A stretch of 64,000 nucleotides of DNA from Centroberyx gerrardi. Lineage: Eukaryota; Chordata; Actinopteri; Beryciformes; Berycidae. The translations under genes were made by a program, and so were the position numbers. Under the pieces are notes generated by a model. It was not told where the DNA came from. It did no database searches and saw only the letters and a program-made list of their open reading frames with translations. Below, one piece after another: positions 34,280-45,878 of the stretch. The stretch spans positions 22,066,946 through 22,130,945 of the forward strand of contig NC_136000.1 in NCBI RefSeq assembly GCF_048128805.1, read 5' to 3'. The stretch's first letter is position 1; every line of letters starts with the position of its first letter.

Positions 34280-37200
34280 TTAATTCAGCAAGGTCAACCC
34301 AACAATGTGAATTGGTCTGGAAATGCCTGTGAATCCCAAACTAGCAGGAGGTGTGTGCTGGGCACGGGGGCTACCAGGTCTAAAATGTCTATGGGGAAGC
34401 AGATGAGATGGTTTACACTAATTAAATATGCCATATGCTGGCACTCACTTCACATCCCAGGCCGTTTGTCCCAAAGCGCAGCAGATGTGAGAAACTGTCA
34501 ATTGTTTTGGAAATAAAACCTATCAGGGCTTGAACATCGGAGACCGTGTGAATCAGCCAATCACTGCCTCTGTCCTCTTCCGCACAGGTTATGCCGCTTG
34601 ACATATGTGAGAGTTGTATGATTGCGTGACCACACTGGATGACAGTTTGAAGGGAGTCAGTGAAGTGAGGTCATCTGTCCAGATATGTGTTGCTTTGATC
34701 TGTATATAATGGTTCTGAAAGAAAATATTCTGAACAGTGTTTGGGGGACTGTGATCCATTTGGGTGTTAATTGGAGCCAGGATATTTCATAATTTCAGAT
34801 AGATCATTGCAGTTTTGTTTTGTTTCTGTATGGAGTAATCTGACATGGTGTTATTGCCCCAAGTAACAGAATCTCTCCCTACTCACAGTGGCATCAAGAG
34901 ACTCCTGTTCTCTCCCAGCTTCTCTGCTGTCATCAGCTTGGGGGAGAGATAATCTCTGTCAAGAGTGCCATCGTCAAAGGAGGTTTTGAGGCTTTTATTG
35001 CCACTAATTAGATTGCAGTGTTTGAGAAACCCTGAAGCCCTGTCAATTGAATCTTTGTTCTGATCATCTACACCAACCGAACAGGGGTGGGGTGTTTTTA
35101 AAAAAGAAATCCTTTGAAGTAAGTTTGTAGCTTGACTGAAAGGACGCTGCGGATGCCTTGGTCGATAGCATTCTCATGGACTAAAGCTTGATGGGCCTCT
35201 GGATCAATGATTCCTCAAACTGCATCAACAGGGATTAACTACTCCTCTGAGGGAGCTTCTCAGGTCAAGGCTTGGCTCATTTAACAGCTAATTAGAGGCT
35301 TTCTATTGAGCATATGGTTCTTGAGAAGCATCTGTTTCAGCAGCACATAATGTTAAGACTGTACTCTCTGACAGCGATTGAATCTGCACATGCTGGTCAG
35401 TGGGAATACTGTGGCGCTACTTTGGCAAATAATGAATGGGAACTGCGGCTTGAAGTCTGTTCCCATCAGCTGCTTTGAAGTTTTTTGTTTTGTTTTGACC
35501 GATAGTGGGGGATTGCCTGCAGCGTATTCATTCACTTGATTAATGTCAAATTGTCTAGTGGAGTTTTTAAGCACTATTCCTTCTCAAACCAGAACAAATC
35601 AACATGATGGCAGAGTGGGGCATCAGTGGCCCCTTCCATTACCCAATCAATCAAACCTGCATGTCACTGGCAACTTCCGCTTCCTATTAGATGGCAAGAC
35701 AAATAGTGCGGCTGAATTGGTTCCCTGTTCATTATTTGTTGGGTGCAAAACTAATGTCTCTCTGATGGATGAACATCACTTGCATGTGTTTCCGCCATGC
35801 TTGTGCTCCCCCCTTGTTAATCTGGTTGCAGACAGTATCCGTTGTGTGTGGAATAATACACAGCCATGATGCAGAGGAGACCGGAGTACAGGTCCCTTCA
35901 TAACAGACCCCTCTGATTATATTTATGAAATTCAATTACTCTGACACAGACAGATGGACTTGCTGTCAGGGGGGACGCCCGTCATTTGTTAGCATCAGCG
36001 GACATGTCAGCCCTGAGGTACCGATGGGACCGAAGCTGTGTGCCTGGAAACAAAAGGAGGGAGGGGGAGAGAGAGAGAGGGAAAGCAAGAGAGAGGAGAA
36101 AGAGAAGAGGCACAATGATAGAGTGTCTTGTCTCGCAGGTTTACAAGCCGGTCTATATACTGTGGTGCTGAAGAACCAGTCGGACTATACAAAGACAGGC
36201 CGATGCTTCCTCAAGAGATCTTTTCATATTTAGACCATTTAAATTGAATTATTTTGCGTCAAAGTGCTACATCTCTACAGCACACAGAACCATCGAGAGA
36301 GAAATGGACAGTACCTGGAAATGTGCCCAAAAACTAAAAAGACAACTTGTATGCATGTAAATCATCAAAAGCCTTGGAAAAACCCACAGACAGCTGCAGA
36401 TCAGCCATCCAAGCTGCTGTGCTTGTAGTTAGGCTTCATTTCCCACTGTCTCCAGCCCATCCTCCCTCTTTCTTTTTCCTTTTTCACATATGAAATTGGG
36501 TATCTCAGATGCCCGTTCAAAGAATATGAAATCTATTCAAATTAAACCAAAGAGGAGAAGATAGTTAACCCAGCTAGATGCAGCTCTGTTCGGTACATGC
36601 CCTTTGTTGGTGAATTATGTATGAGTCTGAAAATTAGGGGTAGTTGGGAATTCATTGAGGAAGTGCTGACAGTGTTGGCGTACCTTTATCCAGAGGGAGG
36701 GGAAAACAGAAGAAGAAAAGAAAGAGAAAAGGACGCGTTTGATGCAAAGTAAGCCCAGTTGAAATATTAGGTAGGAGAGAGATGAAGAAAGAGAGGAGAC
36801 TGCATGTTGGGATGAGGGGGTTGGAAAGCCCGGTCCACACTACAGACCGGGGGATGAGCGGTGTGATGTGTGATCCGCTGAGCCCCCGGGGTTTGTGATC
36901 ACACCTTCCTCCCACTGCCGCTGTGATACTGCGGCCCACACTTCACACCCCTCTTTAGTCCGCCTCGTGTAAAAGACTTCCAGAAGAGAGGAGACGCATT
37001 TAAAAAATCCCACAGACACTTTCACGCCTACTGTCTTCTGAAAGCAAAGCTGGAAATGAAAGGAGGAGAGCGAAGCCGAAGCAGAGGACGACCAATATCC
37101 ACATCTGAAACATCTAAAGTGTTGCTCGCTTGAAAAAGATTTGGGTTTTTCTACAAAAAAAGCATCCGGAGGGAAGAGTCTCCTCGGGGGTGAGAGGGAC

Positions 37201-38190
37201 GTCAGAGGGATGTGTGATTGAACACCAACACTCTACTGAGATAGATTGTTCTACTATATTCTACTGAGATCGCCCTGAAGGGGTCAGGGGAGACAAGTCT
37301 TGGAATACAAAACTAGTCCCAGTGTTTCAAGCTTTAAATGCATTCAACCACCCTGAAAACACTCTATACTATAGAGCCTCACACAATTTTATTCCAGCTT
37401 TTATTCATCTATTGTCTTCTATTCATTGTTAAGGTTCAAGCAGAGAAAAACTGCACATTAAATAGACTTACATATCCAATTGTTTACCTCTTGAGGAGTC
37501 TTGGATGTAGCCCGTCTTTGCCTGACTTGGTGCTTGATGGTGTGTCATCGCTCCATCTCACTATTTAGATTAGAGAGTCATCTCTTTCCGGAGCTGCAGC
37601 GTTTGCTTCATTGTGCGTCATGAAAGGCTCAAAATAGCCCCAGCCTTTCATGAAATATAGACACTTTTCAAAATTAAATTTTATGACGCCTATTACCTCA
37701 AATTGTAATATGCCTAATTACCCTTAACAATATCACAGCAATTTAGCAATCACCATATGCCCCCATGGAGTGTGTTTTCCACCCAATAGAGCAATAAAGG
37801 ACGAGATCAATTGGGCATTTAATTATTCTAAAGATGTAAACCGGTGATTTAGATCCCGCTGACAGTTAAGAGAGAACTCCGACCCCAATGATACATGCAT
37901 ATAGTACTTTATATGGGTTGCTGTTGTTGACCTGAGGAAGAAGAAAGCTTTTAGTGCATTCACTGATTTATGAAATAGTTGAGTACATTGTTGAGCTTCA
38001 CTACTGTCTTCTTAAACTGCGCCGCGTGATATCGCTGACGATGCTAAGTTTGACGGGGGCCCGCTTGCATTTACCTTGAGGAGCCGCATTCAAGATGCAA
38101 CTCTGCCAGCTGGCCTTTTGATGTGCGCTACGAAAAGCCCCTTATTAGGATCAATGGAAAACACAATAAATGATCTGTGAGCGAACTCAC
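34280..38190. other. Repeat-poor blocks resembling conserved non-coding elements
   Basis: Blocks at about 34280-34620, 37620-37880 and 37990-38190 are free of microsatellites and transposon motifs, of mixed composition, and contain homeodomain-like TAATTA/ATTAAT cores. That is the look of vertebrate developmental enhancers. No exon can be supported. The call is an impression from composition; conservation was not measured. Confidence 0.25.
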
Positions 38191-39151
38191 GCTGGAGCCC
38201 AACACTGGGAGAGACATCATAAAAAAATCTAACTTTGACTACAAAAGATATAGCAGCCGTGCTGAAGGCGTTGGCATCTTTGTGTATAAAGAGAGACATT
38301 TGTCTGACAGAGAATGCGTTATAGAGAGAGAGGCAGCGGGAGAGAAGTATAGATTACCAATGGAGAAGGAATACAGTATGGTAGGGGTGCATGCAGAGGG
38401 CTGTGTGTGTGTGTGTGTGTGTGTGTTTGTGTGTGTGCATGGGGCTAAATAGCAGTATTTGAGTGATGAGTGTGACAGAGGCTGATGTCTGCTCAGGGCC
38501 CATGTGGTTTCAGTAATAAAGATACTGTGGCTTAGAGTGGTTTCATTCTGTCTTAAATGCTCCTTAATTTCTCCATAAATGGCGTACTTGGCTCCCAGTG
38601 AGGGGAATGAAAAATGCAAACTGTTTGTGCCAGTGCTACTGGGATTTTAACGGCTGTGTCTATAGAGAAAAAGCTGGCGAGCTTTACTGTCAAGAGAGCT
38701 CCAATATCTTAACATTTTCTCATCAATTTTCTTCCTTTCTATCAAACAAGCTGAGCATTATACACTGGATGTACCTAGTTTGTGTGAACTGTAGCCTTCA
38801 GCAGCGTAGTGATAAATGATAAACAGAGTATGCTGCGGATACAAATCTTAAAGTGCTGATATATACCAGATACAAAATAGGAATACTCATTTCCTCGTGT
38901 TGCTCCGCTGGTCATCAGCAACGCATTTCACAAGTCGTTTTAACTGGATTGTCAATATGTGTTCCTCTTTCTCCAGCCTCTGACCTTTCTTAAATCAATG
39001 CTTTCCTAGAAGGGAGCAATTTGTGGTGCTCACCAAAGAGCGGAAATTGTCCTCTTGGCTGCTGTGTGTCACCTTTGCCAAGCCCATAAGCCCAAGGATG
39101 CATAGTATATGTATGTGCACAATTACCTGTACATGCATGTTTATGTATGCG

Positions 39152-39161
39152 CACACACATA

Positions 39162-39222
<61 letters not shown>
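39152..39222. repeat. (CA)n microsatellite, longest in the window
   Basis: About 70 bp of CA with early TA interruptions. A (TG)n tract follows 130 bp downstream, giving an inverted arrangement. Confidence 0.95.
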
Positions 39223-39224
<2 letters not shown>

Positions 39225-39353
39225 ACACAAACATAGAAACTGATAATGATCTTGAGCAAAGCATAAAATTTGCTTAATGTATGCTTTATAACTCTAATGT
39301 CATTACAGCACGATTTTTCGGAGTATGTGTCCTGTTTGAGAACTAGAATGTGC

Positions 39354-39369
39354 ATGTGTGTGTGTGTGG

Positions 39370-39401
<32 letters not shown>

Positions 39402-39412
39402 GTGTGTGTGTG
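39354..39412. repeat. (GT)n microsatellite
   Basis: About 59 bp of TG with single-base interruptions. Confidence 0.95.
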
Positions 39413-39984
39413 AGTGAGAGCTCATAATTTGCCAACTTTCTGGCCATCTGCCCAGATAAGGGCCATAAAGAATCGACCACAGGATAATGAACCTGGATGA
39501 CACACCTGCAGCTGGAGGAGGAACTGCAAGGACGTCTCCCCACCTCCTTCGCTCCCACGTCTCATTACGACCGGAGGATGGTTAAGGCTGGTGATTACAG
39601 CCTGGGGTGGAGGGGGTGGAGGGGGGGGGGTTTACATGGTGGAGCTGATTTTACTGACACAGCAGTGATGCTGGAAGGTCAAAAGGGCGCGTATCAAAAC
39701 ATTGTTGAAAGTTGCTTTGTGCTGAAGCGACGCTCCTTGCTGCCTGTGACCTGGAATCGTTCTGAGCGTCGAGGCTGCGATATTCAATCTCCGATTTTAA
39801 TGACCAATTAAGTTTGATACAAGGGAAATTGCTTTGTCAAAAATAGTCTTTGATCTTTGTCACTCTTTCAGCTACTTTGTGATTCTATTCTGAAAGAAAG
39901 GAAATAATTAAGACAATTAAGGCAAGTCTCTTGTCTTTGAATCTATTGAAGTAGTAATAATTATTATAATGTAATGTGTATAAT

Positions 39985-40200
39985 GTGATACTTGATTGAT
40001 TCCTGTAGGGAAATTCTCTTTTCGCTCGCCTGTCTCCACAGCGGAGATCAGAGCGCAGGCAACAGAGCAGCACTGCTGGACCAGTGACTTGCTCAAAGAC
40101 ACTTCAGCAGTACAGGTGCTTCCCTACAGGGGCTTGAACCCTGGTCCTCCTGTTGAAGGGCGATCTCCCTCCTCATGTCAACCTGCTGCCAAGTCGCTCT
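39985..40200. mobile_element. Interspersed retroposon-like repeat
   Basis: It contains TTGATTGATTCCTGTAGGGA, followed by CTTGCTCAAAGACACTTCAG and GGGGCTTGAACCCTGGTCCT, strings that recur widely in fish genomes as part of a SINE/LINE-type repeat. No open frame of interest is present. The family name is not assigned. Confidence 0.5.
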
Positions 40201-40481
40201 GTCTTGACAGAAATTTTTGCTTTTTTTTGTAAAAAATAATGAGAGATGGTAACTAGTAATGTGGCTTCACACCTCTGAGTCACTGTCTCTCACTATGTCT
40301 CACTGTTTCCCTGTCTTACACAACCCCCCCCCAAACACACACACACACATACACACACAGTCCATCACCAACCAACTGCTTCCACATACATCCTACATTT
40401 CCACCTCCAAAAATTGACAAGATGCCAGGGGGAGCTCACACGCACAAAAAGAAGAGAAAAGCATCTAAAACCTGTAACTAG

Positions 40482-40582
40482 AAACCATTTTGCTGAGTCC
40501 AAAAACACAAAAAAAACAACAAATAAGTCATAGTGTGTCCCTCTATGCTTCCCTGCTGGTGTCAGCATGAAGGATGTCATCG
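40482..40582 (-). repeat. Dispersed repeat, copy related to 45316-45402
   Basis: In reverse complement it reads ACATCCTTCATGCTGACACC, then AGGGAAGCATAGAGGGACAC, then a T-rich run, closely matching the + strand at 45316-45402, the segment that contains the splice acceptor of the first coding chst1 exon. Confidence 0.6.
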
Positions 40583-42290
40583 TGCGTCCACTTGAGCACA
40601 GGTCATTTTATTGGTCAGGTGCACAATAAAAAACGACAAACTTTGCCTTTTACTGTCTTGGTTTGAGAATGTTTTTCTTCCATTTGTGAGTGCGAGCTCC
40701 CCTTGCATCTAGTCTTCACTGGATTTTTTGGCCTACGCGCCCCTGTTTTTACATGTCAAGCCACTACAGTCGCCGCAGATTCAGTTTGTGCTGTTCAATA
40801 TCAGCATGCATCTCTTAGCAGCATTTGTCGCCAGCATCGATGAGGCCCATATTTGTCAACAGGGTTAAAGAGCCAGAAAGTGGTTGCTGATATCGAGTGC
40901 AAAGAAATGGGTAATTAGCTGACGGCTGACTCAGGCCACTTGCAGCTTTGTGTGTCAGGGTGCGGATGGAAAAACCGATGAAGCACATCTCCCCGGGTGT
41001 CATAAACCCTTGCTTTATGGCCAGTTTGTGTAGCCTTGCAGATTAAGTTCAAAGAAAGACGGCCCTTCTTTTCTCCATGCATCTTAAATCCTGTTTCTCC
41101 TCAGCTGGATCTGTAGATCTGTTCTCCGGGCAAAGATTTCCCTGATGTCAGCAGCTATAGGACAGCTATAGGAAGGATGGAGGATGGGGGTCTAAAAATA
41201 CATTATTAAAGGGACAATTTAACCCTCTCATTTAATAGTCCTCACAGAGGAGCATGACTGTTCCACTCAAATCACGTTCTTTTCTTCATCCTGGAGTGCC
41301 TTTCTTTAGCTTATAGGCACTGATGCTCGCAGCTCTCGGGGGGCTACAATTGCAGCCTCCATGGGGTCGGAAGATACAATGCTCGCATTTGAAAGGCTGG
41401 AAAGTCACAGTCAATCAATGGCTCTGCAATGATTCATGCAATGAGTTCTTCCTCAGAAACTACTTCCAGCATTTATCTCAAGAGAGCAGCTCTACACGGA
41501 AATAAATGGGCTGGTGTCTGGAGATGGCATGCTTCGTTTCTCTGTTTAGACACAAAGGCCAATTTCAAATGGCACGGCTGGCAGAAAAGCTGCAGCTGTC
41601 TAATCTGTGGGCTGTGAGGTATACTCTGCTGCAAGTCTCACATGTAATAGTTAGAACTATGGCATTGTCTAACTGATCGTATTATCTTTATTATACTTTG
41701 TAGGTTCAATGTTAGCTGTCACCTAAAATACAGCCATTGTTCTCCTGAGTCAATAACATATCTATTCTTTCCTCCACATCAACAAGATTTAAATTTGGCT
41801 TAAAGACGGCCCAGACGCAGTGGGAATACAAGATAACAGATGATGAATTTGCAGCTTTCTCAGTTTTCAGCACTAAAACACAAACATTCCAATTTCTTCT
41901 CCAACACTTTCTGAAAACTGAAAAAAAATAAAACACTTCAAACAACTATGATTGCAGAAAGATTTCAGCAGTGTTAGATATGTATAACGTAAATATGTAG
42001 ATATGAATAATTTATTTTTTAAAAAACTAAAAAATATAAACAGTATAGTGACACTGACAAAAATGTAAAAACATATCCAGTACATAACGTCTGCACATTT
42101 TCAGCAGGATAACACTGTTATTAATATGTACAGTGAAAAAAAAAACAATATCCCCTTTCTGTATGTAGATTCTCATTGCAAACAGAGCTGCTGTGCACTG
42201 CACCAGCAAAGATTTTCTACCTACGACATGTGACATTTTAATCCTTTTCTGAAATGCATTAGAGAAACTTGGCAGGCAAGCACTATAATT

Positions 42291-42589
42291 TTTATTTTAC
42301 AAATAAATCCCCTTCATCTCCTGTGTGTCTCACCTTCAAGAACATCACTTTTTGTGTGACTTAAGGTCAGCTTTACTTTGAAATTGTACCTGAACCTTTT
42401 GCAATGTGTTTTTTTTTTTTTTTTTACACTTAAAAGAAAGTTAAATAGTGAAAAAACAGCAAAAAGTTCCAGGAGAAGAATTAGATCATACCAGTTCACT
42501 GTTCATCGTTTTGCTGTACAACTCAAGAATACAGAATATTATTTGAGCGGAGTAATACAATCAGCACATACAGCAATATAGCCTTTATT
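42291..42589 (-). terminator. Candidate poly(A) signals of chst1
   Basis: AATAAA on the minus strand occurs at 42584-42589 and 42291-42296, about 250 and 540 nt after the stop codon at 42835. A long poly(T)/poly(A) run lies between them at 42411-42425. Confidence 0.45.
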
Positions 42590-42834
42590 TTGGATCAATA
42601 CTTTCTCTAGCATCAACTCTTGAAATTTGGCACTTTTAATGTCCATAACAAAACCATAAAAATTGAAAATACAGGTGATAATAAATTACTTTTCAAATCA
42701 TCAGAAGTTAGAGGCATTATTCAAAAATAAGATATGTCACATTCATCATATCAGCATCATGACAGAGGGGCAAGTCAGCAGAAATAAACTAATCATCAAG
42801 CTTCTTTTTTCTCCTTTCCTCACATCTCCCACCC

Positions 42835-43967
42835 TCATGTGACTGGCTGAAAGGTCCTGGGCTCCACTAAACTGCGGGACAGGTTCCGGAGCTCGGCCAC
42901 AGAGCGGACCTGCCTGTATCCCAGCAGGGCCAGCGTGTCGCTGCACAGGTCCTGCAAAGTCCTGACGATGTCAAAGCCCAGCCGGAGCCTCCAGCTCTCC
43001 GCTGTGGCTCTGGAGTCTCTGGTGGTGGAGTAGCGGTAGTTCCACTCCGTCAGAGACGACGCGTTACTGTTGGTGTTCCTCGCGATCCACGCCCGCACCC
43101 TGTCCTCCATCTCCAGCCCCACGAACCTGTAGATCTCGGTGGCCTTGTCCTTGGGGTTGAAGGCCAGGTCCTCGTAGCGGACGAGTAGGTAGCGTCCCCG
43201 CAGCCAGGCGGGCCTCTGCAGCCCCGTCTCCGCTGAGGCCGCCATGTCCTTGCAGGTGCTGGTGATCTGGGACAGGTCCACGTACCGCGGCTGCCGTCCC
43301 GTAGCGTTCCATATTTTCCAGGCGCGGAACTGGTCCGAGAAGGCCATCATGCGCGAGGCCAGGATGGCTCTGGGGTCCCGCACCAGGTGAATGATCTTCA
43401 GGTCCAGGCGAGGGTCCTCGGTCAGGGTGCGCAGGTCCCCCACCTCAGGGACCCGGACCGTCTTTATGGCCACATGTCCCCTAGACAGACACGAGGCGGA
43501 GGCCAGGGTGAGGTTCAGCGCCCCACACTTCTTAGGACACCAGGTTTCGTCGGGCGGGCCGGTGGCTGCCGCTCCTCCGTCCCCGCCTTCCAGGCAGACC
43601 GGCGGGGAGCAGAGGGCGCGGCTGGAGCTCCGGCGGAAGAAGGAGCCTGTGACGTGATCCTGCGGCTCGGGCCGGATGTAGTTCTCCAGGAAGTGAAGGT
43701 CGCAGGTGTACAGGTTGAGGAGCAGGTCCCTGTACGCTCCCAGCAGGGCGCGGCGGTCCAAGGTGCGACGCAGTCTGCTGCTGGAGTTGGTGAAGGCCTG
43801 CTGGACGTGGTAGAGAGGCTCGAACACGTAGAAGATCCCCGGGTGCTGGTTGAGGAGCTGGCCGGTGAAGGAGGAGCCGCTGCGGGTCGTGGCAAACAGC
43901 AGGATGTGCTTCCGGGACGACTCGACAGGCGGCCAGCTGTCATCGCACAGCGCTCTCCACCTGGAGT
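42835..43967 (-). CDS. chst1: chst1 second coding exon (catalytic domain)
   Basis: The acceptor (CTCTCCCTCTTTCAG) is followed by ACTCCAGGTGG. It encodes residues 47-423 including both PAPS-binding motifs and ends LVEPRTFQPVT, like the human ending LVEERDFRPFS. It is very GC-rich compared with the surroundings, which creates long meaningless open frames on the opposite strand. Confidence 0.93.
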
Positions 43968-45297
43968 CTGAAAGAGGGAGAGCGAAGAAGTCATATCCTT
44001 CACATGTGTGATTTATATCATGTGATACTGACTTCAATTCAAGCATATTTTACGTTCTTTTCACATGAACAGCATAAGATTCTGTGGCAAGGTAAAATAT
44101 CTCCATTGCCAAGCTCAGTCTCTGCGCACTCAATTTATTATGCAAATGCAATACAGAGTTAAATCACAAAAAAATCCTTTTGGCCATAGTAAATTGAATA
44201 AAACAAGTATTGCAATCAGAGTCAAATTGAATCACAGTATGTTTTCTTACAGAAGCTGAATAACAGCATTAAAAAGCATTATAAAACCCATTACGACCTA
44301 TTTTTCTCAAGTTGTGGCAGAGCACTTTCAGACATGAGGAAGAGGTAATTAAGGTCGTAAAAGTGAAAGAGAGTCAGTTTTCATCATAACTTGAGGCCAG
44401 GAGAAAGTAAACTACAGAATCAAGCCAATAAAGCTTAAATAATTTAGAGGGTAAACATGCATGAGTAAGATGCTTGTCTGCTGGTGGTTACCGAGGGGGA
44501 TTATGAAATGGCGGATCTCTAAATATAGCGCAAATAGCTAACATGTGTAATTACTGCTGATGAGGAGTTGATTGCAAAGGGGATGTTACTTTTACACGCA
44601 GGCGCTCAACGCCGGAAAAGTACAGCTGCCCTATGAGAGCGGATTAATGGAGATAAATTGGGGGATAATTGCAAAATGAATCACAGATATTTAATTTCTC
44701 TATCCTCCCCTGTTCGTGGGAATTCCCCTGCTTAATGATCTGTCATTTGAGCTCCTCTTTCCCTCTCCTTCGCTTCAGTCTCAGTGTGGTGCCACAGTTT
44801 GATTCCCCTCCAAAGACACTTTGTTCCATTCCTTCACACTGTATATAATGCTTTGATGAATCTCTTGGCATGGGGCTTTTTTCCCCCAACTGCTAAAGCA
44901 TTTCAAATATTACTAATCACACATTTGAAGTGTTGAACCATATGTGTGTGTATGCCCTCTGCTGGTGATTGTCAACTGAATTCTATTATAATGCAAGTGA
45001 ATTTTTATGTATTTATCTTTTTGCAGTGTATGGCTCTGCATAGCTTCATACATGCTGTGTTGAATGCCACAAACAGCCGCTTGCACTCTCTAGCTTTCTG
45101 CTGTGGATTCTGCTGTGCAGTATGTGGGACTAATGATGGCGTGGCTGTGGAGGCGTACCTCTGGGGCGTCTGGTCTGGCAGCGGTAGGCTCCCTGGCAGG
45201 GTCCGGACAGCGAGTCCCTCAGGGTGCGGATGGCCGTGTACTGCACCCCCAGAGACGCACACACCAGCAGCAGCACCGTCTTCCAGGAGCACTCCAT
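42835..45297 (-). CDS. chst1: Carbohydrate sulfotransferase 1-like (keratan sulfate Gal-6-sulfotransferase), two coding exons
   Basis: Exons 45297-45159 and 43967-42835 join across a phase-1 intron to 1272 nt, 423 residues (human CHST1 411). The enzyme is a type II Golgi membrane protein that moves sulfate from PAPS to the 6-hydroxyl of galactose in keratan sulfate and related glycans. The N-terminus MECSWKTVLLLVCASLGVQY, continuing TAIRT, is a signal anchor nearly identical in pattern to human CHST1 (MQCSWKAVLLL..IQYTAIRT). The 5'-phosphosulfate loop TTRSGSSF lies at 73-80, FEPLYHVQ at 95-102, SHVAIKTVRVPEV-like sequence at 211-222, and the 3'-phosphate motif LVRDPRAILASR at 241-252. All key residues are intact. 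Teleosts have several CHST1-related genes; this could be a duplicate or the CHST16-type relative, so the paralogue is less certain than the family. Confidence 0.9.
43968..45158 (-). other. chst1 intron within the coding sequence
   Basis: 1191 bp, GT-AG. The middle (about 44480-44720) is repeat-free, with TAATTA-like cores and CNE-like appearance. No exon or transposon is recognised. Confidence 0.6.
45159..45297 (-). CDS. chst1: chst1 first coding exon (46 codons)
   Basis: ATG at 45297-45295 in good context (GCAGGATGG). The donor is AGAG|GTACGC, leaving one base of an Asp codon. It encodes the whole membrane anchor. An upstream acceptor (CTGGGGGTGTCAG, exon border at 45330) suggests a further 5' untranslated exon. 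Confidence 0.88.
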
Positions 45298-45315
45298 CCT
45301 GCCCCGTCCTCTGCC

Positions 45316-45402
45316 GCTACATCCTTTACGCTGACACCCCCAGGGAAGCACAGAGGCACACGCTTTGACTCCATTCGTTTGTTTTTTTTGACTGAGCATG
45401 TG
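45316..45402 (+). repeat. Dispersed repeat copy at the chst1 5' splice acceptor
   Basis: CTACATCCTTTACGCTGACA, then CCCCAGGGAAGCACAGAGG and a T-rich end, matching the reverse complement of 40482-40582. On the minus strand this contains the pyrimidine tract and CAG of the acceptor before the chst1 start codon. Confidence 0.55.
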
Positions 45403-45800
45403 TGTATTTCAGCTTCACATCCACACAGTTGGACCCATTCACACTGGGAGCTGTCCAGTTAGGGGCTAGGAGCCAGACTCAAGGGCACATCAGCAGTATA
45501 TGTTGAGGGAGGGGAGAGTGTTTCTCTTTCACTCTCACCCATCCAGATTTTCCCTGCCACTGACATTATATAGAAGCACAGTGCTTAAAGCATAGCTACT
45601 GTGTTTCATAAAAAATACAGAATCCAGAAAAGGGTGCTTTCTTCACAAGGGGGGCAAGGTGCAAGGTAGATTGGAGACACTTGGATTGCCCCCAATTAAG
45701 GATTTTAAACATCTTATTCAGGAACATAACGGACAAGGCCCTATGTGACTTGTTGTAATGTTCATCATATGTGTTTTATGTGTGATATGTGTGTATGTGG

Positions 45801-45878
45801 CCAGGTCTCTCTTGTAAAAGAGATATTATATCTCAAGAGACTTCCTGGTTAAAGAAAGGTTAAATAAATAAAATAAAA
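45801..45878 (+). mobile_element. LINE-type 3' tail
   Basis: CTCTCTTGTAAAAGAGATAT, then CTTCCTGGTTAAAGAAAGG and TTAAATAAATAAAATAAAA: a hairpin-like end plus A/T tail typical of L2/CR1-related fish retroposons. Upstream sequence from about 45640 may belong to it. No reverse transcriptase frame remains. Confidence 0.55.

Noticed and set aside
36829-36851. CCCGGTC...GACCGGG perfect 7-bp inverted repeat with 9-nt loop
   Set aside because: Short stem of a kind expected by chance in 64 kb; no T-run, repeat context or other sign of function.
43387-43971. 194-codon open frame on the + strand opposite chst1
   Set aside because: It is antisense to the GC-rich catalytic exon of chst1; high GC removes stop codons. 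It is Arg/Gly/Val-rich with no family resemblance.
43515-44003. 162-codon Ser/Pro/Thr-rich frame on the - strand
   Set aside because: Frame-shifted shadow of the chst1 catalytic exon, which itself has all conserved motifs in the other frame.
43968-44046. Met codon at 44046 as the start of the sulfotransferase
   Set aside because: It lies upstream of a strong acceptor (TTTCAG); using it would lose the membrane anchor, which is found on the exon at 45159-45297.
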